Part shown: one piece after another, positions 47,435 through 59,429 of the stretch
Numbering within the stretch: position 1 is the stretch's first letter
Layout: the number at the start of each line of letters is the position of its first letter
The notes under the pieces: generated by a model
Told to the model about the DNA's origin: nothing
Seen by the model: the letters and a program-made list of their open reading frames with translations, nothing else
The model's database searches: none
NCBI GenBank assembly: GCA_946699065.1
Contig: CAMPDV010001084.1
Coordinates: forward strand, 1 to 64,000
Length of the DNA stretch: 64,000 bases
Origin: Loxodes magnus
Taxonomy: Eukaryota; Ciliophora; Karyorelictea; Loxodida; Loxodidae
Reading direction: 5' to 3'
Program-made: the position numbers and the translations under genes

Positions 47435-50400
47435 TCAAAACACGTCTATTTCTTCAAGTAAGCCTTCAGGTAATAAAAATTCTTCTCTTATTAGTTCCAT
47501 ATCTTCATCATTTTCTTCTTCAATATCTCTTGTTCTTCTGTCTTCTATTTATCTATGTTTTATTGATTCTTTGTTACAAGCGTCCATTATTTTTTTTTAC
47601 ATAATTTGCTAATTTTCGTTTCTAATTCTTTTCTTCTTAATCAAGCTTTTATAAACTCATAAAAATTATCCTTTTCCTGCTCTATAATCTTTTCCAATTT
47701 CTTTTTTCATTCAATTTTCTTTTCTAATATCCTTTTTTTCTTTTTTCTAATATGTTTTTGATATAATCTTTTATTATCAAGTCAGTTTTAGCTCTTTTTT
47801 ACTCTTCTTAGGTTCTAATGAATTTTTCGAATTTTGCCGTACCTCATATTATATCAAATAGTTCCATTCCTTATCTTTCTACTCCTATTGTTCTTAACTT
47901 TCTAATACATATTTATCTACTTTCTTTGTATTCTGAGCATTTTTCTATGATATGCCTTTCGTTTTCTCTTGTATCATTACAGAAAGGGCATTTGCTTGTC
48001 GCAACTAGGTGTCTTTCTTTTAAACAATCCTGGCTCCCATTACATCTCTTTCTTATTCTAAATATGTAGCATATTTTTTCTTTTCTATTTTTATTGTATC
48101 TCAGGTAGTTGGGTGGTCCTACTACATATTCATCAAATCATGTTTTTCTATACTGTAGAGTTGTTATCATTTACTCCATTCTTTCTATATCTTCTATGTA
48201 TACTCTATGTTCTCAAATTGCACGATTAATGTTTTTCTTCCCTTTTTGATTATTATTACCATCATCTATAAATATATTTTTGTCTTCAATTTTTAATTCT
48301 AATTTTATTGTCGTGCAGTATTGTTCAAAAATAAAGTTCTCTTCTTTACTTAGGTCGAACATTAATCCATCTACTGTTTTTCCTTAGTTACCTATTAGTC
48401 TGCCTCTTAATCTCAGCGTTTTCTGCCATAGGTAATGTTTAAATTTCATAAACTGTAACTCGTATTCTAGCATCTCATTTTACACTTAGAAAGGGGCATC
48501 TATGATTGCTCGTAAAGATCTTCTCTATATTATTTCTAATTGTTCCATCACTTATTTTCCTACAAATTATTCACAATATGGGATAATTTCTGTCCCATAG
48601 CTGAATACTGAGCTTACGAACGTTTTTATTATTATTCCTGCGTTATATGATGTTAATCCCTTATTCATTGTTATTTTACCCAGTATTCATGTTTACATCT
48701 TTTATGCTGCTTCTAGTCTGTTCTCCATGTGTTTTTCAAAGCTGATGGTCTCTTCTATTATATGCCCTAGGTACTAGAAGGACGTTACTCTTTCGATTCT
48801 TAAATTTCCCACCTTAATAGTATTGCCTATATTTTCTCAGTTTCTATTTTCTGCTGCTTTTCATATCATTCATTTTGTTTTATCTGCAATTTCCAGTTTG
48901 TATTTTTCTGCCCGTGAGGTTAAATTTTTGATTACTTTCTCTAATTATTCTCATTCACTTATTAAGGCTAGGTCATCTGCATATGCAAAACATCCTGCAT
49001 ATATTTCTTGTCTTCATCCCTCTTAGTTTTTAAAGTCTATCGTAATTCCTAGCTTTTAATCTTCCAAGCTATGGAGGAGTCTTGCTATTATTAAGTTAAA
49101 TAGTCTTGGCGACGTTATGCTTCCCTGTTTTAGTCCTTTATTTGTCGAGAATGATTTTGCTATTTATTCATTGATTTTAAGTTTAATTTCTTCTTCACAG
49201 TAGAAGTTTGCTAGGAGTTTAATTATCTATTCCGGTACTTTTAGATCGTTTAGGATTTATCATATATCTTTTCTTTGCACCGAGTCGTACGCTTTTTTAA
49301 TGTCAACAAATATTACGAAAACATCTTTTTTGTTCCGTATTGATCATTCCTATACTGTTCTTAGGTTGAAAATTTATAGTGAGCATGATTTTCCTTTTTT
49401 AAAGCCATATTAATATTCGCTTTCATCATTATGCAGATATCCTTATAGTTGCTAGAAAATTCATGCATCTACTATTTTTAAAGCATGATTCAGTAAAGAG
49501 ATTGGTCTATAATTCATCGGGTTCATCTGTCCTCCTTTTTTGTATATTAATATTATGTATTATTATTTCATCTCTTAAGGTATTACTCCCTCTTAAATCA
49601 TCTTAACTATCATTTTACATGTTACTTCTGTTAGTTTTTTCCCGCCTGCTAATATTGTGCCTACTTGTATTTCATCAGGTCCTGCTGCTTTTCATTTCGC
49701 CAATTAGTTGATGATTTCTCAAATTTCATATTCGTTTACCACTATTTATCTCTTGCTTAAGAATTTAGTTGGTAACGTATTATCGCCATCTTCATACAGT
49801 TTCTACCATTCATCCCTGAAAGTATTAACATCTTCTTTTAATAAGGGTCCTCAATAATTATTTTTTCTATTAAGTAAATTTTTTAGTTTCTTCCACATAT
49901 CTGTTAGACTTGCTTTATTTACATTGTCCATAAATAGGTTTAGTTAGTTTCTTTTATCTTTTTTTCTTGATTAAATGTATTCTTATCTTACTCTTTGGTA
50001 TTCTCTTTGATTCTCAATTTATTGATTTTCATTTATTTGTTCTCTGTTCTTTACCCTTTATTTTAATTGTTTGCTGCATTTTCTAAAGATTTTATTACAC
50101 TATTTTGTTGTTTCTGAATATTTATATATCTTAGAGTTTTATGTTTTGAATTTTCCTCATACTATTTAAACTCCTTCTTATATCTTTTTCTTTCATCATT
50201 TATAAGTCTATGTGCCGTTTAGGTTATCAATTTCTTCTTCTTAGAGATTTTCTTGTATAAATCTTTCAAATTTTTCTTATATATCTTTTTTCTTTAATAG
50301 TAGGTAGTTTATTTTTGCTATCTTTTATGGCTTTCTTACTTCTTTACCCATCTTTACCTATATAATACCAGGCCTATGGTCACCTATTACGTATGAGTAA

Positions 50401-51398
50401 TAAAAATCACTCTTTAGCACCTTTTCTCTCATTCTCTCTTCGATTAAAAAGTAATATATTTTATACTAATTGTTTTAGTGAATAAAGGTACCTATTTCAG
50501 TTGGGTCTAGGCATATTAAATTATTCTGTGCCATTCTCTTCCCTGCTGAGTTTGTTTTCTTTGGCAGTCATTTTTCTATGTGCGCATTTCAGTCTCCTAT
50601 TATCATTATATTAAGTCCTTTTTCTATTGCTTATAGTTTAAATTCATTCACTAAATTATAGAAAGGCTCATACTGTTCGTTGTTATTTGCAACAGGAGCG
50701 TAAACATTTATTACTGCTAATTATTTCATTATTTCTATTGCCATTACTCTCGCTCCTCCAAAGAGCGTCATTTGGTTTACTTCATTCTATATCTCTCTGA
50801 TCTCCTTACATATGTCGTTTCTAATATAGAATGCTACTCCTTTTCCTTTTTATGATCCCACATTTATTAAGTTTTTATATCCTGCTATATTACACATATC
50901 TTTTTAGTCTTCAATCTAAATTTCTTATATTGCCATTATGTGGATAATTTTTTGAGTCATGAATTTGGCTAATGCCTCTTTTGCACTTCTTACTCCCCTA
51001 ACATTTGCTGTCCCTATTTTTATGACTTATTCTTAATCTTTTTTTACACTCCTTCCCTCTACTTCCTCTTCACCTTATTCTTCTTTTTATTCATCTTCCT
51101 TCTCCACCTTTTCTTCTTCTTATCTATTCTAATCTTCTTCTTTTTCCTTTTCCTATTAGTTGAAGTCGGATAATTGTTCATTTTTTTTATCGGTTTCTTA
51201 GCATAGTACATTCTCATTGAAGTTTGCTTCAATTTACTTCTTTCTTCTCACTTTTATCTTGCATCTTATTCTTTTTCTTTTTGAGTTTGTTCTATTTCTT
51301 TTTGCTTTTTTCCTTTATTTACGTTTTTCTTGACATACTCCATTATACTATTTTGTTTATTTCTTATTTCTTTTGTTAGGGTTTAGCGTTTTTACCAT
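47435..51398 (-). CDS. LINE ORF2: APE endonuclease and reverse transcriptase
   Basis: Starts MVKTLNPNKRNK at 51398. After a basic and then Glu/Gln-rich leader comes an apurinic-type endonuclease (IGTANVRGVRSAKEALAKF, IGDWNAHMEKW, VIGDHRPGI). Then reverse transcriptase: KAAGPDEIQVG, NYRPISLLNHALKIVDA, VDIKKAYDSVQR, and FAYADDLA at residues about 804-811 with both catalytic Asp. The C-terminal zinc motif CPFCNDTRENERHIIEKC starts near residue 1137. The frame holds to an A9 run at about 47590-47598, after which the plausible acidic tail (EEENDEDMELIREEF, ending EIDVF-TGA) is in another frame. That is either a homopolymer error or a real frameshift. Encoded enzymes would nick target DNA and copy the RNA. 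The least damaged LINE here. Confidence 0.9.
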
Positions 51399-52645
51399 CA
51401 CCTATCCTATCCTTTTCTCTAATTTGTTTTATGGTATATCTTATATTTAGTTGATTGTTTTCTATTTTATTTAATTATTTGAACATTTCTCTATCCCTCT
51501 GTCTTACATATGTCCAATTCATTTTGATGAAAAATAATTTTTATTTATTCTTTTAGCGTAAAAAACTTTTTATTATTTAATTGTTTAGTTGTTTTAATTA
51601 TTTTTCTATTCTCCTCATTTTATTTCCTTCTCTTCTTCCCTTGATTCCTCTATAATCATTTATTCTTTCCAATTATCCTATTATTTGCTTGATTTGCTTC
51701 AAAATCTGGTTTGTTTATTGTTAAAATAACTTCTCCTTCAAGCATCTCTAATTCTCTTGTATGTAGCTTTTTCCTTTTTGCTGCTTCTACCCTTCTGCAT
51801 TGCTGGTCTGTGTGCCCTTTCATTTTACATAGGCAGCAGATAAAATTTACTGGGTGTTATATTCTTATTTTGTTTCCATTCAAATCTATTACTTCTGGTA
51901 TCCTCTTTGCTTCGTCTACATCCTTTAAATCTAGGTAGACTACACTGCTCCCTGTTAGCATTATTGTGTTTGGATATGCATGTTATATCTCTCCTCTTGA
52001 TTTTCCATATTATCTTATTATTTCCATTACTTCCTTCATATTTAAGTATTCGTTAATTATGAAGTAAATTGGGTAGTTATGAATGTCAAAATATTCCAAT
52101 TAGTTTCTAGCTTAGATAGGAATTCTAACTCCTTTGAACGTTCATTCCCTGAATTAAGTGAAATGTTAGTATCTTTCTTCATTGTTAAATACCACGTATA
52201 CAATTCCGTTTTATTTCACTATGAACTTCGCCACTGCTTGTCCGTAATCCTTCCATATTTGATTTCTAAACACTTGTATAACTTCTTAGTCTTTGGCCTT
52301 TTTCTCTACTAAATCAGTGTTTTCCAAGTAATGGTTAAAGTAAATTGCGGCCACCATTTCTGATAAATCATCATAGGCATTTATTAGACCCTTTACATTT
52401 ATTCTTCAGGGACGTTGGCTGAAATGAGTTGTTCATTATTTTGTTAAATTATTACTTAGGTTGTTTGCTTTTTTTGCCACATTCCTTTCTTATTTTGTGC
52501 TCCTTCTTTTAGTACAGTTCGACCAATCATGGGTATATTGCTATTTTTTTTCTATTATACGTTCTATTATTTCGTGTTCGTTCGGTCAGTTAGTTTGGTC
52601 CTGCGTAGTCTGAGGTCTTGCATTATTAGTCTGGTTTCCATGCAT
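51398..52645 (-). CDS. LINE ORF1: nucleic-acid-binding protein, 415 aa
   Basis: Intact 1248-nt frame from ATG 52645 (MHGNQTNNARPQTTQ). Middle part: QWTTHFSQRPWRINVKGLIN and YVVFNNEERYQHFTQFREW, with Trp from TGA, reminiscent of the RNA-binding part of LINE ORF1 proteins. Then a CCHC knuckle FICCLCKMKGHTDQQC (CX2CX4HX4C) and a Lys/Arg-rich tail. The stop TGA shares its A with the ATG of ORF2 (TGATG), the arrangement expected for termination-reinitiation. About 140 bp of leader separate it from the terminal hairpin. Confidence 0.88.
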
Positions 52646-52783
52646 AATAAAGAAGGTTGGAATAATTAAAGCAAAGATGTGGTAAAAGAAAGTGCTTCAG
52701 GTTTTCTCTCCTACTCTGAGGAGGTGGTATAAAAACCCTTCTTGAAGCTAACCATTTTTTTTCATTAAATAAAATTAATTTAA

Positions 52784-52817
52784 AGAGCTGTGCACCAACA
52801 AGAGTGCTACGCGCTCT
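52784..52817 (+). repeat. terminal hairpin motif, copy 4 (5' end of LINE)
   Basis: AGAGCTGTGCACC-AACAAGA-GTGCTACGCGCTCT. It is the reverse complement arrangement of copy 3, so the LINE is bracketed by inverted hairpins, and it also marks the left edge of segmental duplication arm B. Confidence 0.8.
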
Positions 52818-53519
52818 ATAATACAGTTTATTTATTTATTTTATTTATTATTAGAGCAAATAAAAATCTAAAAATAAAGCAGAGAAAAATAATACCATTT
52901 TTATCTCATAGAAGCATCTATAAAAATAGGTAAAGCTTCTTATTTCTGATAAAATTATTGAAAAAAAGGAAGAAATAGTAAAAATTAAAAAGAAATATCA
53001 TTATAGAAATGAAAAGAGAATAAAGATAAGTTATAATGCAATATATTATTATAAATTTAAGGATAGAAAGTTTACAATCCTTACAAAGAAAGTACTAATG
53101 ACCAACCAATAAATGAAAGTAACAATCAAAAACGATAAAACTTTTTATTAGAACTCAGAAAACTTATGAAGTTAGGTGAAATGAAGTTTAAATATTTACA
53201 AAAAGACAAAAATTTAATTTATCTTTGATATTATAAAGAGTTCTATCTTATAATTCCCAGTCTTTTACTTTTTCTTACAGTTAGAACTAAAAGCTTAAAT
53301 CTAATAAGCGAAAAATTAAAGTTTAAGCCTAATATCTTAGTGATAATTTAGTTAAATTTAAAAAACATAAAAATTTGCTAAAAATAAGTATTTATAATTA
53401 TAGATATGAAATAAAATCGATATTAAATAAAGAAATATAAATTTATTATTGGTTCCTTAGAGAGATTTAATATATAACAAGATGTTAATATTGATCTTAG
53501 TATAATTATTTAAATTTAG

Positions 53520-55620
53520 TAATCTTATTTAATTAATTTCAACTGAGTGATGAAAAATATAGATTAACTCAAATAAATAAGAATTCTTCCAATTTACAAA
53601 AAAAAGATAAAAGAATTATTAGAAGATCTGAAGACCAATTTCACTCATGAGCTTAATTTTAAAAATACATGATAAAATATTAACTTACAAACTCTATGAT
53701 TATATTTATTAGTGTAAATTTGTACACCTATTTTAATAGGATATTAAAGATTAGAAATTATGCATTATGTTTGAACTTTTTAGTCAATTATTGATTTACA
53801 TACATATTATCCTTAGCGATGTAGAAAAGATGTTTGACACTATTAATAAAAGTCTATTGCTTAATCATTTAAGTAGAATGAAACTACCTCTTGTCCTAAT
53901 AAACTACTTTAAATAATTTTATCATAGACTAGATATTAAGTTTATTTAGACAGTATACTTTCAATAAATTTATTATATAGATATGAAGTATTGTAAGGAA
54001 CCTTATATTATCCTGTTCTAGCTATTATCTTCTTATTGCTGTCAGATAATTAGCAACTTATTAAAAACTATTTAGCTTTAAAATCTGTAGACATATATAT
54101 GCTAATAAAGCTTGGACAGATGATTTGGTATTAATTTCTAATGAAGATTATATAGTTTATTGATTAAAGCAACATGTAAAGTATTTGGATGAGTAAAGTT
54201 GAACATTAGTGTTAGTATGAGTATATATGTTTTAGAACTATAAATTAAAATCAAGAAAACTTTTATGTTACATAAGTTCGAACAATTAGCAAATATAAAT
54301 ATCTAAGAAGTTAATTTACTTGGAATATACTTTTCATGAAAACTAATATTATAAAGTTTATTGCTAAGAAATATTGTCAAAATATAAGAAATATGCTAAT
54401 GGATTAATATTAAAGTAGTCAAATATTAGAATATCACTCTTTAAAACTTTAAATTCATTTTTCAAGTTTTTCTACTCCTTAAAGTAGAATATGGTTCGGA
54501 AAATATTCTATGAGCACTTCTACGGGGAATTGGAAAAATAAAGAAAGATATGCATACTAGTTAAAACATAGTAAGATGTGCAATCTAAAGTCCAAACTAA
54601 ACATTTAAAGAATCATGCTTCATAGACTTAAATTGACTATCTTGAATACTACATAACTATGAGATATTTAAAGTTTTATTAAAATTATGGTAAGCAACAT
54701 AAATAAATCCTGACTTTGATATTACTTTTATATTTAACAAAGCAAAGTTTGCTAGTCTGAGATATTTTAAAAACTTGGAGTAATTAACTTAATATTTTGA
54801 AATAGATGTATAAAATATTGAAGACCTTAAAAACTCTTGTAAACAATTTAGGATAAAATAAGGGAAAATTTATTTTAGATTCTGCATAAGATCAATCTAA
54901 CCACACATTTTAACTTTAAAAATATGATTATTAAACAAGATAATTTCCAGATTATACACTAAATAAATTGATGATTAGAGAAATAGTTTCTATATACAAA
55001 TTTAGAGTATATTGCTATTATTTCTAATATGCCTTATAATAAAGACACTTCAAAATTACTGAAATTTGCTTCTGTGGAGACTTAGATAGCTTTGTACATA
55101 TTTAATCATAAACTCTGCAAGATTTTATTTAGGAATTACAAGACTTAAAAAATTATGATTTACTAAAGATGTTAACATACAATCAAATCTATCTTAGTCT
55201 TAAAATTTCCTACTTAAAAGCAGTTGAAAGAAATCTATTTTAGAATTAAAAGCTATCATTAAAAGTTCTTTAGAAGAAGAGTTTAAATTATCGAGTGAAA
55301 TGATGAACTATTACAATAATAGAATTATCTGGATAAAATTGAAGCAGTAGAAGAAAATAAGAATATTAAGTAAAGTAGTACTGATGATCAAAATGTAAAT
55401 AAATTGTGTTATTATCTATTTGAAAATATATTAAAAGCATATTAATTGATATTATTATAAGAATTATTTTAGTTATTCTATATCTTTTCTTAAAAGTCAA
55501 ACTTTCCAATTTATGAGTCATCTTCCTTTTTGCTATTTCATATATTAAGATATTTATGGATTTTCGCTTCAATTTTAGTGAGCTTCAAGAAATTTTTTCA
55601 ATCCTTCTAATATCTTTTTG
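53520..55620 (+). mobile_element. decayed LINE RT fragment (duplicate of 14480-16560)
   Basis: The same blocks as the 14.5-kb relic (RPISLMS, SDVEKMFDTINKSLLLNHLS, AWTDDLVLIS) with a handful of substitutions; here MFDTINK is nearer to a functional sequence than MLDTINR in arm A. Not functional. Confidence 0.75.
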
Positions 55621-55861
55621 TTACAAATATATAACGAAAAATAAAGCTTAAAAAACTATATTAATATATTATCTTCAAAATTAACTTTCTTAGAATCAAA
55701 TAATCCTATATTTCTAATTATAACTATTAAAGCTTAAAGCATCCTCAAAGTCTCTATTTAGTAAGTATGATAAATTAATAATCTTAATTATGTAGATTAT
55801 AGTGCTTTAATACCATACTATTATATTAATATTACTATTTTTATTCCTTTTAAATCAAAAA

Positions 55862-55933
55862 TGCGCTATCCGGGACTCGAACCCGGGTCAACTGCTTGGA
55901 AGGCAGTTATCCTAACCACTAGACTAATAGCGC
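55862..55933 (-). tRNA. tRNA-Gly(TCC)
   Basis: Identical 72-nt cloverleaf. Only the base just after the discriminator side differs ('aatgcgc' rather than 'agtgcgc' on the plus strand). The TTTT terminator is kept (minus strand AtTTTTG). About 455 bp downstream of the truncated copy 7. Confidence 0.96.
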
Positions 55934-56388
55934 CTTAATAAATAATAAATCAAAAGCTTTTAAACCAAATTTAGGGATAATAATAAGGAAATTTAAAGTA
56001 TAGTTAATTACCAGTTTATAAAGAAAATCATTATATATAATATTAGTAGAAAATAGTAATTAATAAATCATTTAATCAAATCTAAATATTCAGAGATTCT
56101 TACAAAGTTAATTTTAAATACAAAATTAAATAATTTTGCTTATAGAGTCTTATTTAAGACTTAAACTAATCCTTTAATTATAAAATCTTAATTTATTTCT
56201 TAGTTTCTAGCAAATTAACTGATTTGTAAATTTATAATACTAAAAGTGTTTTTTATATTTTAGTAGTTTTCTACTGGCTTATATCAATAATATCTTGTGA
56301 GTAATAAAGTTTATTTTAAAGGATATAATAATATAATACTTAATATAGAAGATTAAGTTCAAATAGTTTTAGTTTTAACTCTTCTTCT

Positions 56389-57243
56389 TCACTTCTCTTA
56401 TAATAATGATGTAGGTTAGTGAATTATATCAGCCTATGGTTTTCACTTCTATTTTATTTTCTCTAACTAAATTATAAAAATATCTATATCTGGTCTTATT
56501 TTCTCGTCGAAAACTAAACATCTGTAAAATAGATCAACTAATAAAGCTTCTTGTTATATTTTGCTCGAAAACATAGGAATCATTTTATCGATATAAATTA
56601 TTTACTTTAACTAAGAATCTTAAACTGGATAAAGAAATCCTTCGTTTAATATTTCTACTCCTATACAACCTAAAGATCAGATATCACTTTTTTTACTCAC
56701 TTTCTTTTCAAATTATTCAGGAGCCATTCATTGATGTTCCCCTTTCTATTCTATTGCTCTTAATCAGTTATCTTAATTAAATAATCCTAAAGTTAGTATT
56801 TTAGGACAATATTAATCATCTAACAGAATATTAAGAGATTTTATTTCTTTATGAATTAAGTTTCTATCGTGAATAGCCTATAAGCCTTCTGCTATTTAAC
56901 TAAGTAAGTTAAGTTTCTTATAGTATCGAGAGAGGCTATTTTTGAATAACTACTTAGTCTGAATAATTTAGAATAAACTTCCTTTATTCTAAAAATCAGT
57001 TAAAAGAGCTATTTCTTAAGTATCGATAGCAAATCCTATAAGTTTTTAAACTCTTTAGCTATTTATTAAAATTAGTTCTTTACATTCAAATCAGAACTAA
57101 TCTATTATTTTATCGTTCTACTAGTTAAATACTTTAAATTCATACACGAATCCTTAGATATTAACTAGATAAGTTGTTCCAAAATAATCGCAAGCCAATT
57201 TCTATAATTAATCTAGAAATTAATTGTTAGGAACTAAATATTT
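56389..57243 (-). pseudogene. TPR-pseudokinase copy 7, kinase part only
   Basis: The stop ..SLLQEK-TGA at 56389, SDIWSLG, WMAPE, the TLG loop and HKE are all present, but the sequence leaves the family abruptly at about 57240, within the start of the kinase-like domain (..LVPNNQF). All TPRs, the start and the promoter are missing. The adjoining sequence is the C-terminus of a LINE on the opposite strand, so the truncation was probably caused by insertion or by recombination between LINEs. Confidence 0.8.
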
Positions 57244-57259
57244 AGAAAATACGACAATT

Positions 57260-57583
57260 AGAAAATTAATAACCTATGGCCAAAATTATATCAATTAATT
57301 ACCAAAAAGCAAATTAGAATATATTGATCTGCAAATTAAAATTTTCCATAGGATGTTGCTTAAAAGGAGATTAGAACTGTTCGAATTAGAAAAAGACTTA
57401 TAATAAGAAAATTCTGAGACTAAGCTAAAGAGCGAAAGGGCAAGATAAAGATGAAGAGAATGATCAAAATGAGGATGGAAAAGAAGAACAAGAAGAAAAG
57501 ATGAGCAAGTGGGAGATTAGAATGAATAAACTGATGACGAAGATGATATAACTGAAGAAGAATATGAGGTGGAAAGTGTTTGA
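57260..57583 (+). mobile_element. LINE ORF2 C-terminal fragment
   Basis: The frame PKSKLEYIDLQIKIFHRMLL then KRRLELFELEKDLQQENSE aligns with RSKLEYLDLQIKIFHKKLMT then RRLEILEMEK near 62720 (the LINE at the right edge), and ends in an acidic tail TDDEDDITEEEYEVESV-TGA at 57581. It fixes what the true C-terminus of these LINEs looks like. 5' part absent. Confidence 0.65.
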
Positions 57584-58375
57584 GTTGAAAAATGTTTAAA
57601 AAACATTATAACATCTTAACTGAAGAAAGTAATTTCAACAATGAAAAGATGTCTCAAGACTCTTTTAGTTAAATTTAAATTTAATTTATAAAATGCTAGT
57701 GAAGGATTAAAGCCAGATTCGTAATATTTTATTTTTAAGAAAGATTTTGAGAAGGTAAAAATAATGAAAAAGCAGCTAATTATTTGGCAAGTTTGGTATT
57801 GGAGCTACTAAGTATTAGATAATTCCTAATTTTGTTTAAAATAAACATTTCAAATATATTTTAACTATTTTTCGATCCAGTAATTTAAAGAAGACTTACT
57901 CTGCTAAAGATCAGCCCTTTTGAAAGGAAGAAGTAAATGTTGAGAAGATATAAAATAATGATAGCTTTATAGAACAATTATCTGAATCAGCTTTGCTAGA
58001 ATCCGATAGATTTAAAAAAAGAGATTTGTTTTAATTTTTAAAGATAAAGTATAAAATCTTTAAAAGAAGTTTGAAGAAGTGCTCATAAAACAAATTTTAA
58101 CAAAAAAACTTAATGTTTGTCATTTCAGGAGCTCATTAGCATAGTAAGATGAAATGAGATCATATAGTGGAGTGTGAGATTTACGATATAAAAAAATAAG
58201 AGTTAGTAGAATATAATCTATTAGTCTAGGAGTTAATTTATTTGGAAGTTATTAATATGATAAATATTTATATGCATTTGGAGGATATAATAAGAGAAAT
58301 TCCTTTCAAAACATAATTTAACAATATAACAGCATTTAAAATAAATGATCAGATTAAGAATAAACTTTAACTTAG

Positions 58376-59167
58376 TCAGGCAAAAATTAAGCAATCTTTA
58401 TACTTTAAAATCAGCGCCTTCTTATATATGGAAACTATTATAATAATTATAATATATAAATTTAAGTTTTCCATTTTGAGGTATTTCAACCTCGTCTTCA
58501 GAAGAAGGCAGTTCATGCTCCCTGCTGTAAAATAAAAATGTTTGACAGAGCAAATTTTAGTGAGATTGGGGACTCGGGATTTTCCAGTTTATCTTCCACT
58601 CCTCTCCTCTCCTCTCCTTTCCTGTTCTTATCTTATCGCAACTTTATTAATTTTATAAATTTCTCCACTTGGACTGCAATACATTCGATTTAATCTCGCT
58701 CCTTCTTGATTCTTTCTTCTTTTTTCTTTGATCCAATAGTTCATTTTTTCTGCTAGAATTTCTTACATTTCCAATATAAATTTCACAAGCTTCCACATAA
58801 AATGCCTTTTTTTATCTTTATTTACCTCTATTTTCTTTAAGACTTTCTCATAATTTCTTCTTCAATCAACATTGGATCATATTTATGCTCTCTTATCTCT
58901 ATTTGAAGTTGTATTTTTGCTAGCGTTCTTCTATTTTCTCTATTCTTTTTCCATTTTCTGTCTGCTTCTATTGCTAGCTTTAAGATTGTTGTTTTGATCT
59001 TATGAAATGCTTAAGGAAACATTTAAATCTCTTTCCTAAGAAATGAGTTTTGATTCAATTTTCTCTTGTTTTTTCAGGTTTTCCATTAGCTTGTATTTTT
59101 CCTTTTTCAGCTTCCTAACCTCTTCCTGGAGGTTTAGCACCACTTTGAGGAGTTATTCCATACTCAT
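58376..59167 (-). CDS. ORF1-like coiled-coil protein with decayed knuckle, 263 aa
   Basis: Open 792-nt frame from ATG 59167 (MSMEQLLKVVLNLQEEVRKL) to TGA 58376. It has a long charged coiled coil, then NRMYCSPSGEIYKIN where the CCHC knuckle should be, with one Cys left, then a basic tail. The N-terminus matches the fragment at 27377. The 5' flank beyond 59167 ('atgg.ggcttcaa..ggtttct', 59355-59425) resembles the LINE 5' leader near 52700-52755, tying this stand-alone family to the LINE. A ctcct microsatellite lies at about 58603-58620. Confidence 0.45.
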
Positions 59168-59429
59168 CTAGCTAGAAGGATTTAACTCAGAGACCTTCTA
59201 GTGAAGAGCAGACTTTATCTGCTTCCATGGCTTCTCTTATAAGATTGAAGAATTACGGATGACTTTCTTTGATTGCTTCTGTTCTTCATGGCCCTATATT
59301 CCGGATTATAAAGAAAAAGGTTAGGGTTAAGTAAAAGAAGACTGACTGAGAGTGGCTTCTGGTTTCCTCTCTTTCTTGGAGGTGTTACAGAAACCTGATT
59401 TGAAGCCTTCCATTTTTTTTATATATTAT

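Larger units (their letters stand above)
52830..57240. repeat. segmental duplication, arm B (partner 13760-18250)
   Basis: Same order as arm A: spacer, LINE relic, tRNA-Gly, 3' half of a TPR-pseudokinase gene. One 60-base insertion relative to arm A stands near 54440-54500. Ends where LINE C-terminal sequence replaces the rest of the kinase gene at about 57240. Confidence 0.85.

Noticed and set aside
13652-52817. Hairpin motif as a tRNA or tRNA-derived SINE head
   Set aside because: No cloverleaf, A box or B box can be found; only a single short stem.
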